A stretch of 6,829 nt of DNA from positions 1 to 6,829 of the forward strand of contig JBEKNT010000378.1 of the NCBI GenBank assembly GCA_049522565.1. Reading direction: 5' to 3'. The translations under genes and the position numbers were made by a program. This document shows positions 1 through 5,584 of this stretch, piece after piece. The notes under the pieces were generated by a model. The model worked only from the letters and a program-made list of their open reading frames with translations. It was not told the origin of the DNA and did not search any database. The stretch comes from JASHVB01 sp049522565 (GTDB lineage: Bacteria; Pseudomonadota; Alphaproteobacteria; Acetobacterales; Acetobacteraceae). Each line of letters begins with the position of its first letter. Position 1 is the stretch's first letter.

Positions 1-32
1 GGAGGGAGTAGCAAGCAAAGGGGAGACACAGC

Positions 33-1367
33 ATGCCGGCACTGCCGCTTTCCGCGACCGAGGCCGCGCTGGAGAACCAGCGGTTCGGCGGATTGCAGCT
101 CAAGGTCGCCTTGCTGTGCGGCCTGACGCAGGCGTTCGACGGTTACGACCTGAATGCGATCGGCATGGCCGCGCCCGCGTTGTCGCACGCATGGAATGTA
201 CCGCCCGCCGCATTTGCTTCCGCGTTTGTCATGTCGAGCGTCGGCATCATGGTGGGTGCCCTGTCGGCCGGGCCGGCCGGCGACCGGCTGGGGCGCAAGC
301 CGGTCATCATCACCGGCCTGTTGTTCATCGGCCTGTTTTCACTCGCCAGCACCTTTGCCGGATCGCTGCCGACGCTGACCGTGCTGCGCTTTTTCACCGG
401 CATCGGCATCGGCGCGCTGATGCCGGCCACGGTGGCGCTGTCGTCGGACTACGCACCGGAACGCATGCGCGCGGTCGTCATCATGCTGGTGTTTGTCGGC
501 AATCCGATCGGCGGCTTCCTCGGCGGTCAGTTGATCGCGATGATGCTGCCGAGCTTCGGCTGGACGTCGATTTTCGTCGTCGGTGGCGTACTGCCGCTGG
601 CGCTGATCCCGGTCCAATTGCTCTGGCTGCCCGAATCACCGCGCTTTCTGCTCCGCCGCGGCCGCTTCTCGCCACGCGAGCAACGCCTGTTCCGCACGTT
701 GAACGTCGAACCGGCCGCACGCGGCCACGCCGTGGACGTCGCCACCGGCAATCCGGTCGCCGGCCTGTTCCGTGACGGCCTGGCGCCGACCACACTGCTG
801 GTGTGGGTGCTGTTCTTCGCCAATCTGCTGAGCATGTTCCTGATCAGTTATTGGCTGCCGACCGTGCTGCATCTGTCGGGCTTCTCGCCGGCCGGCGCCG
901 TATTCGCCGCCAGCATGCAGGCCGCGGGAGGCATCATCGGCACGTTGATGCTGGGCGCACTCAGTCTGCGCTTCGGTGCCTCGCGGGTGATTGCGGTCAG
1001 CCTGGCCAGCGGCGTGCTGATGATCGGCGCGGTCGGCCTGCTGACCATGCCGTATCTCCTGCTGCTGGCGGCGATCTTCTGCATGGGAAGCTGCACGGTC
1101 GGCAGCCAGACCGCGGCGAACGGCATGGTGGCGGCGCTGTACCCGGCCCGCGTTCGCACCACCGGCATGGGTTGGGCGCTCGGCATCGGGCGGCTGGGCG
1201 GCATCAGCGGTCCGGCGCTCGGCGGCCTGTTGCTCGGCCTGGGTTGGCCGCCACGCCAGATTCTGCTCTGCGCCTGCGCCACCGCGCTGATCGCCACGGC
1301 CTGCACCCTGCTGTTGCGGCTGCGCGTGCAGCGGCGCACGCCGGAACTGATCCTGGGGCGGACGTGA
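33..1367 (+). CDS. MFS transporter, aromatic acid:H+ symporter (AAHS)-like
   Basis: This is a 444-residue inner-membrane secondary transporter that probably imports an organic acid, likely aromatic, with protons. Seen in the sequence: a hydrophilic N-terminus of about 22 residues, then hydrophobic segments fitting 12 membrane helices. The first helix contains DGYD (D36, D39), the aspartate motif typical of the AAHS family (PcaK-like). MFS motif A is in the loop between helices 2 and 3 (residues 80-89, GPAGDRLGRK), and PESPRFLL follows helix 6 (200-207). Helix 7 (about 258-279) reads FFANLLSMFLISYWLP, also AAHS-like. The length is normal for the family. The start is supported by a GGGGAGA ribosome site at 20-26, about six bases upstream. 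It is the first gene of a probable operon, with the SDR gene 30 bases downstream. Family membership is firm; the substrate (benzoate, hydroxybenzoate, a hydroxycinnamate or a non-aromatic acid) cannot be read from the sequence. Confidence 0.88.
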   Translation: MPALPLSATEAALENQRFGGLQLKVALLCGLTQAFDGYDLNAIGMAAPALSHAWNVPPAAFASAFVMSSVGIMVGALSAGPAGDRLGRKPVIITGLLFIGLFSLASTFAGSLPTLTVLRFFTGIGIGALMPATVALSSDYAPERMRAVVIMLVFVGNPIGGFLGGQLIAMMLPSFGWTSIFVVGGVLPLALIPVQLLWLPESPRFLLRRGRFSPREQRLFRTLNVEPAARGHAVDVATGNPVAGLFRDGLAPTTLLVWVLFFANLLSMFLISYWLPTVLHLSGFSPAGAVFAASMQAAGGIIGTLMLGALSLRFGASRVIAVSLASGVLMIGAVGLLTMPYLLLLAAIFCMGSCTVGSQTAANGMVAALYPARVRTTGMGWALGIGRLGGISGPALGGLLLGLGWPPRQILLCACATALIATACTLLLRLRVQRRTPELILGRT

Positions 1368-1386
1368 CACAGTTGTTACGCTGTAC

Positions 1387-1391
1387 GGAGG
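1387..1391 (+). promoter_or_regulatory. Ribosome binding site of the SDR gene
   Basis: GGAGG lies six bases before the ATG at 1398, in the 30-base gap after the MFS stop codon. It is a near-consensus Shine-Dalgarno site. It fixes the SDR start and suggests efficient independent initiation within a shared transcript. Confidence 0.8.
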
Positions 1392-1397
1392 TGTGGC

Positions 1398-2240
1398 ATG
1401 CAGGACATCGCTGGCAAGGTCGCATTCGTCACCGGCGCCGCGAACGGCATCGGGCTTGGCATCTGCCGGGCGTTGGCGCGTGCCGGCGCGCATGTCGCCC
1501 TCGCTGACATCCAGCCCGAGCCGCTGGAACGCGCGCGGTCGGAAATCGCCGCGCTGGGCGTGCGTGCGATTGCGCTGCCACTGGACGTGTCGGACGCCGA
1601 CGCCGTCGCGCGCGCGGCCGACTCCGTGGAGGCGGCGTTCGGCAACGTGCACATCGTCTGCAACAACGCCGGTATCTCGCTGGGTAATGTCAGTCTGCTG
1701 GAGATGACGCCGGCCCAGTGGAACTGGATCTTCGGGGTCAACCTGTTCGGCGTGGTCAACGGCGTGCAGGTTTTCGTGCCACGCATCCGGCGGCACGGCG
1801 AGGGCGGACACATCGTCAACACCGCCTCGATGGCCGGGCTGCAAGTACATCCCGCAATCCCCGGGATCGGCGCCTACGCCATGACAAAGCACGGCGTGAT
1901 CGCCTTGTCGGAGGCGCTGGCGATGGAACTGCAAGGCAGTGGCATCGGGCTTTCGGTGCTGTGTCCGGCGCAGGTAGACACGACGCTGTACGACTCGGGC
2001 CAGCGTCGCCCCGAGCGTTTCGGCGGCCGCTACCAACGGTCCGATCTCGACGCGGCGCGCAAGCGCTCGGCGGCCGGGCTGTCCGCGGATGCGGTTGGCG
2101 AGCATGTGGTGCACGCCATTCGCCACGACGAATATTTTATCTTCACCCATCCGGAGGCGCGCACCCGGGTCGAGGAAAGGCACGCGCGGATGCAGGACGG
2201 GTTCGACGCGGCCGCACGCTATACCGCGACGCGGCGATAG
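1398..2240 (+). CDS. SDR family NAD(P)-dependent oxidoreductase
   Basis: This is a 280-residue cytoplasmic classical short-chain dehydrogenase/reductase that should interconvert an alcohol and a carbonyl. The Rossmann-fold N-terminus carries the cofactor motif TGAANGIG at residues 12-19. The acidic D37 at the end of the second beta strand favours NAD over NADP by the usual family rule. D63-V64 contacts the adenine in known members, and NNAG is at 89-92. The catalytic tetrad is complete: N115, S144, Y160 and K164 (YAMTK). The usual PG after the sixth strand is PA here (CPAQVDT, near residue 190). The C-terminal part, about 80 residues from 200 on, is longer than in minimal SDRs and rich in Arg and His; it probably forms the substrate lid. 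The gene lies between the transporter and the binding protein and probably oxidises or reduces an intermediate of the imported compound. The substrate is unknown. Confidence 0.9.
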   Translation: MQDIAGKVAFVTGAANGIGLGICRALARAGAHVALADIQPEPLERARSEIAALGVRAIALPLDVSDADAVARAADSVEAAFGNVHIVCNNAGISLGNVSLLEMTPAQWNWIFGVNLFGVVNGVQVFVPRIRRHGEGGHIVNTASMAGLQVHPAIPGIGAYAMTKHGVIALSEALAMELQGSGIGLSVLCPAQVDTTLYDSGQRRPERFGGRYQRSDLDAARKRSAAGLSADAVGEHVVHAIRHDEYFIFTHPEARTRVEERHARMQDGFDAAARYTATRR

Positions 2241-2251
2241 GGGGCGAAGCA

Positions 2252-3814
2252 ATGCGCCGCAGCATCGTCAGCCTGGTCGCCGGAATTGTGTTGCTGGCAT
2301 TTCCCGCCGCGGCGCAGCGCACGCTGACCATCGGCGTCGGCGGGGCGTTCAGCTCGATGGACCCGCATTATTTCAACCTCGGCCCGAACAACGTGCTGAC
2401 CAGCTACGTGTTCGAGCCACTCGCGCGGTTCAACCCGAAGTTCCAGCCGGAGCCGTCGCTTGCGGAATCGTGGAAGGCGATCGACGCCACCACGTGGGAA
2501 TTCAGGCTGCGTCCGGGGGTGACGTTCACCGACGGCACGCCGTTCACCGCGGACGACGTGGTGTTCACCTTCGGGCGAATCCCGACCGTGCTGAACAGCC
2601 CGTCCAGCTTCAACTTCGCGGTGAAGCCGATCAAGCAGATCGAGGTGGTGGACGACCGCACGATCCGCCTGCACACCGCGGCACCGTCGCCGCTGCTGCC
2701 GTTCAACATGTGCACGGTACGCATCGTCAGCCGCAAGCACGGCGAGGGCGCGACGACCGCCGACTACAACGCCGGCAAGGCGGCGATCGGCACCGGGCCG
2801 TATCGCGTGACCGAGTTCCTGGTCGGCGACCACGCGGTGTTCCAGCGCAACGACGGCTGGTGGGACAGCCACCCGGCGTGGGACACCGTGCGCTACCGGC
2901 TGATCGCCGACAACGGCGCGCGCAACGCGGCGCTACAGGCGGGCGACGTGGACGTGATCGACCAGGTGCCGACGCACGATGTTGCCGACCTGCGGAACAA
3001 CCCGAAACTGTCGGTGGTGTCGGCGCCGGGTCAGCGGCTGATCTACGTGTTTGTCGATTCCGGACGAGAACGGACGCCGTTTGTTACGGACGTTGCGGGG
3101 AATCGGCTGGCAACGAATCCGCTGCGCGATGCGCGGGTGCGGCATGCGCTGTCGCTGGCGATCAACCGCGCGGGCATCCGCGACCACATCATGGACGGGT
3201 TGTCGGCGCCAACCGGGCAGCTCATGCCGGAAGGTGCCAGCGGCTATGATCCGGCGATCCAGGTCGATCCATTCGATCCCGCAGCGGCAAAGGCATTACT
3301 GGCCACCGCGGGGTATCCGAACGGCTTCGCGCTGACGCTGCACGGACCGAACGACCGCTACGTGAACGACCGCGCCATTGTCGAGGCGATCGCGCAGATG
3401 TGGACGCGCATCGGCGTCAAGACCGTGGTGGAAACGATGCCGGCCGCGACCTATTTCCCGCGCGCGGTGCGAGCCGAGTTCAGCATCCGGCTGAGCGGCT
3501 GGGCGAGCGACACCGGCGAGGCGTCCAGCCCGCTGATCGAACTGCTGGCGTCATCGAACCCGGAGAAGGGACGCGGGGCGGTGCTCGATCCGTCGCATTA
3601 CGGCAATCCGGCGGTGGACGCGATCGTCGAGCGATCGCTGGCGACGATCGATACCGCGGCGCGCGAGGCGCTGTATCGCCAGGTAGAGGAGATGGCGATG
3701 GCAGCCACCGCGATCATTCCGATCCATCATCAGGTCAATATCTGGGCGATCCGCAAGGGCCTGGTGTTCCACATGCGCATGCAGGAGGGCACGCGCGCCT
3801 GGGACATCGAATAG
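2252..3814 (+). CDS. ABC transporter substrate-binding protein, family 5 (peptide/nickel type)
   Basis: This is a 520-residue exported binding protein of the SBP_bac_5 (DppA/OppA/NikA-like) family, which captures a solute in the periplasm for an ABC importer. Residues 1-21 form a signal peptide: MRRS, a hydrophobic core, then a PAAA|Q-type signal peptidase I site. There is no lipobox cysteine. The family signature spans about 69-105 (SLAESW, then WEFRLRPGVTFTDGTPFTADDVVF), and GTGPYRV is at 180-186. A second lobe follows, and the chain ends with a short domain-I return segment (IIPIHHQVNIWAIR). The length is normal. The chosen ATG gives a proper signal peptide; the open frame continues upstream, but that part overlaps the SDR gene and is not coding. 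It starts 11 bases after the SDR stop behind a modest GGGGCGAAG site, so translational coupling is likely. No permease or ATPase gene lies in the window. The ligand is unknown; this family also binds sugars, opines and other non-peptides. Confidence 0.9.
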   Translation: MRRSIVSLVAGIVLLAFPAAAQRTLTIGVGGAFSSMDPHYFNLGPNNVLTSYVFEPLARFNPKFQPEPSLAESWKAIDATTWEFRLRPGVTFTDGTPFTADDVVFTFGRIPTVLNSPSSFNFAVKPIKQIEVVDDRTIRLHTAAPSPLLPFNMCTVRIVSRKHGEGATTADYNAGKAAIGTGPYRVTEFLVGDHAVFQRNDGWWDSHPAWDTVRYRLIADNGARNAALQAGDVDVIDQVPTHDVADLRNNPKLSVVSAPGQRLIYVFVDSGRERTPFVTDVAGNRLATNPLRDARVRHALSLAINRAGIRDHIMDGLSAPTGQLMPEGASGYDPAIQVDPFDPAAAKALLATAGYPNGFALTLHGPNDRYVNDRAIVEAIAQMWTRIGVKTVVETMPAATYFPRAVRAEFSIRLSGWASDTGEASSPLIELLASSNPEKGRGAVLDPSHYGNPAVDAIVERSLATIDTAAREALYRQVEEMAMAATAIIPIHHQVNIWAIRKGLVFHMRMQEGTRAWDIE

Positions 3815-3826
3815 CCCCGATCTTCG

Positions 3827-3870
3827 TCTCCGGCGCTCGGTGGGAGAGGGCAGGATGAGGTTGCCGGAGA
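3827..3870. terminator. Possible bidirectional terminator between convergent genes
   Basis: Between the stop codons of the + strand operon (3814) and the - strand GH51 gene (3894), an 8-base inverted repeat pairs TCTCCGGC (3827-3834) with GCCGGAGA (3863-3870) around a 28-base loop. The location suits a terminator for both converging transcripts. However, the loop is long and no T-run follows on either strand, so it may simply be part of the repeat element lying in its loop. Confidence 0.25.
3842..3865 (+). repeat. G-rich dispersed repeat, copy on the 3' side of the GH51 gene
   Basis: GGGAGAGGGCAGGATGAGG matches the copy starting at 5474 at 16 of its first 19 positions, in the same orientation. 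It fills the middle of the 79-base convergent gap. Purine-rich intergenic repeats of this GGGAGAGGG-TGAGGG type are common in several proteobacterial genomes. It is probably non-coding and may be transcribed at the end of the upstream operon. Confidence 0.6.
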
Positions 3871-3893
3871 GGCCCCCCGCTGCGCCGTATCGT

Positions 3894-5444
3894 CTAACTG
3901 GGTCCAACCCGCAACCTGATCACATTCCACGACGCCGGCGCGAGCGTCGCCTGCACCAGGTGCTGCGACACGCCCACACCTTGCAGTGCGCCGGGCTGCA
4001 CCCGATCCGGATTCTCCTTCGTATTCACCGCATGCAGATCGGCGTGGCACAACTGCGTCGCTGCGTCCAATTCCAGCGTACCGAACCCACTTGCGGTGAC
4101 TTCCAATGGCATCTCCTCCGTCGTAGCCCGGTTCAACGCGAACAGCGTCAGCGCGCCGGCCGCCGCGTCGTGCACTGCGGCGAGGCTGAGATACGGCGCG
4201 GTCAGCGGGAACCACAGATCCGCCGCGCCGCGCGGGTCGTAGTATCGCACGCTGTACTCCGGCGAATCGCTGTCGGCGCGCAGCACGGCCCCGCGCCCGA
4301 ACCGACTGAACTGCGCGAACGGATGGAAAATCGTTTGCCGCCACGCCGGGCCACCGGTCTCGGTCATGATCGGCGCGATCACGTTGACCAACTGCGCCAG
4401 GCACGCGACCTTCACCCGGTCAGCGTGATTCAGCAGCGATATGCACATGCCGCCGAACGCCAGCGCGTCCTGCATCGAGTAGTGCTCTTCGATGATCGGC
4501 GGCGCGACTGGCCAGCCGGGACGCGTGCGGTCCTGTTGCCGTCGCCGCGTGCGGTACCACACATTCCATTCGTCGAAGCTGAGCATGATACGCTTCGCCG
4601 CGCCGCGTCGCGCGGCCACCCCGTCGGCGATCGCCACGACACGCTCGATGAAACCGTCCATCAGCACGCCGGTAGCAAGCAAGGCCGCGGTGTCGCTTGC
4701 GTAGTCGTTGATGTAGAGGTGCAGCGAAATCGCGTCCACCTGCTCGAAGCAGTGCTCCAGCACCGTCTGCTCCCAGGCGCCGAAGGTCGGCATGTTGGGA
4801 CCCGACGAACCGCAGGCGACCAGTTCCACCCCCGGATCGACCCAGCGCATCAGCTTCGCCGTTTCGGTAGCGATGCGACCGTATTCCTCGGCGGTCTTCG
4901 CCTGCATCTGCCACGGGCCGTCCATTTCGTTGCCGAGGCACCACAGTTTCACCCCATGCGGCGTGTCCCAGCCATGCGCGCGCCGTTGTTCCGATAGCGC
5001 GGTGCCCCCGGCGTGGTTGCAATATTCGAGCAATCGCCGCGCCGCGTCGCCGTCCCGGGTGCCGAGGTTGACCGCGAGCATCGGCTCGACTTCCGCCGTG
5101 CGACACCAGTCGATGAACTCGTTGGTGCCGAACGCGTTGGTTTCGGTGGACAGCCAGGCAAGATCGAGCCGGCGTGGCCGTCTCTCCGCCGGACCGACGC
5201 CATCTTCCCAGTTGTAGCCTGAGACGAAATTGCCGCCAGGATAGCGTATTACGGTCGGCGCCAGTTCGCGCACAAGCGCCAACACGTCGCGCCGGAAGCC
5301 GCGTTCGTCGGCTTGCGGATGGCCCGGTTCGTAGATGCCGCCATACACGCAGCGGCCGAGATGCTCCACGAACGCACCGAACAGCCGGCGATCCGTGGTG
5401 CCGATGACAGAGTCCGGCCGTAGCCTGACGTTGACAGTGCGCAT
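3894..5444 (-). CDS. Alpha-L-arabinofuranosidase, glycoside hydrolase family 51
   Basis: This 516-residue retaining glycosidase removes alpha-L-arabinofuranosyl groups from arabinoxylan, arabinan or oligosaccharides derived from them. A (beta/alpha)8 barrel fills about 1-360, followed by a C-terminal beta domain. Active-site residues known from characterised GH51 enzymes are all present: E27 (FGAFVEHLGR), R67 and N72 (RYPGGN), N172 and E173 (acid/base, in WCLGNEMDGPW), Y244 (SLHLY), E292 (nucleophile, in FDEWNVWY) and Q351. The usual tyrosine after the catalytic Tyr region is replaced (SLHLYIND). There is no signal peptide, so the enzyme should be cytoplasmic and act on imported oligosaccharides, as is common for GH51. 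The length is normal. The ATG at 5444 has AGGA seven bases upstream, and no other start codon lies in frame just upstream. It is encoded opposite to all neighbours and flanked on both sides by related repeats. An AbfA-type symbol would fit but is not certain. Confidence 0.95.
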   Translation of the reverse strand: MRTVNVRLRPDSVIGTTDRRLFGAFVEHLGRCVYGGIYEPGHPQADERGFRRDVLALVRELAPTVIRYPGGNFVSGYNWEDGVGPAERRPRRLDLAWLSTETNAFGTNEFIDWCRTAEVEPMLAVNLGTRDGDAARRLLEYCNHAGGTALSEQRRAHGWDTPHGVKLWCLGNEMDGPWQMQAKTAEEYGRIATETAKLMRWVDPGVELVACGSSGPNMPTFGAWEQTVLEHCFEQVDAISLHLYINDYASDTAALLATGVLMDGFIERVVAIADGVAARRGAAKRIMLSFDEWNVWYRTRRRQQDRTRPGWPVAPPIIEEHYSMQDALAFGGMCISLLNHADRVKVACLAQLVNVIAPIMTETGGPAWRQTIFHPFAQFSRFGRGAVLRADSDSPEYSVRYYDPRGAADLWFPLTAPYLSLAAVHDAAAGALTLFALNRATTEEMPLEVTASGFGTLELDAATQLCHADLHAVNTKENPDRVQPGALQGVGVSQHLVQATLAPASWNVIRLRVGPS

Positions 5445-5451
5445 GCGATGT

Positions 5452-5455
5452 TCCT
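5452..5455 (-). promoter_or_regulatory. Ribosome binding site of the GH51 gene, within a hairpin arm
   Basis: On the - strand AGGA lies seven bases before the ATG at 5444 and is the only plausible Shine-Dalgarno site. Three of its four bases belong to the downstream arm of the inverted repeat at 5453-5481, so the mRNA hairpin could hide it. Confidence 0.55.
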
Positions 5456-5481
5456 GTCCCCTCTCCCATTTGCGGGACAGG
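5453..5481. repeat. Perfect 8-base inverted repeat in the GH51 leader
   Basis: CCTGTCCC (5453-5460) pairs with GGGACAGG (5474-5481) around a 13-base loop. In the GH51 transcript this forms a GC-rich hairpin ending eight bases before the start codon. Its right arm on the + strand is the beginning of the first tandem G-rich repeat unit, so the hairpin is built partly from repeat sequence. It may be a repeat-element stem, a translation-control structure, or both. Confidence 0.6.
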
Positions 5482-5533
5482 GTAGGGTGAGGGGACCGCG
5501 AGCGCGACAGGATAAGGTGAGGGTGCCGCCCGC
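5474..5533 (+). repeat. Two imperfect 30-base tandem repeat units, G-rich
   Basis: Unit one (5474-5503) and unit two (5504-5533) agree at 23 of 30 positions by direct alignment, with no gaps. Shared core: G-GACAGG-TA-GGTGAGGG. Unit one also matches the single copy at 3842. The units fill the central part of the 140-base divergent gap between the GH51 gene and the lyase. No promoter was convincingly found in the remaining bases. Confidence 0.65.
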
Positions 5534-5570
5534 GTTAAGTCCCGCTAGTCTGCTGGCAACAATGACCCGA

Positions 5571-5577
5571 GAGGAGA
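5571..5577 (+). promoter_or_regulatory. Ribosome binding site of the lyase gene
   Basis: GAGGAGA lies seven bases before the ATG at 5585 and is a strong Shine-Dalgarno match. The frame is closed by a TAG at 5546-5548, and no ATG, GTG or TTG lies between it and 5585, so this start is well determined. Confidence 0.8.
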
Positions 5578-5584
5578 CGCCGAA

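Noticed and set aside
1718..2251. Upstream extension of the binding-protein frame into the SDR gene, as a fusion
   Set aside because: The extension overlaps the SDR in another frame and encodes an Arg-rich nonsense product. The ATG at 2252 starts a normal signal peptide.
636..2252. 538-codon open frame on the - strand opposite the MFS and SDR genes
   Set aside because: It is antisense to two genes with clear family motifs, has a composition of mostly Arg, Ala, Gln and His with no recognisable domain, and is explained by high GC in the wobble position.
3840..4997. 385-codon + strand frame opposite GH51
   Set aside because: It is antisense to the GH51 gene with all catalytic motifs on the other strand, and its product shows no domain.
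5431..5436. TTGACA as a -35 box for the lyase
   Set aside because: It lies inside the first GH51 codons and no -10-like hexamer is found 16-18 bases downstream; a coding coincidence.
4420..5469. 349-codon - strand frame starting at the ATG at 5469
   Set aside because: It is out of frame with GH51 and overlaps its conserved catalytic core; the real start is the ATG at 5444.
5535..5563. TTAAGT and AACAAT with a 17-base gap as a lyase promoter
   Set aside because: They match the consensus at only three and four of six positions, and the implied start would fall almost on the ribosome binding site; too weak to annotate.
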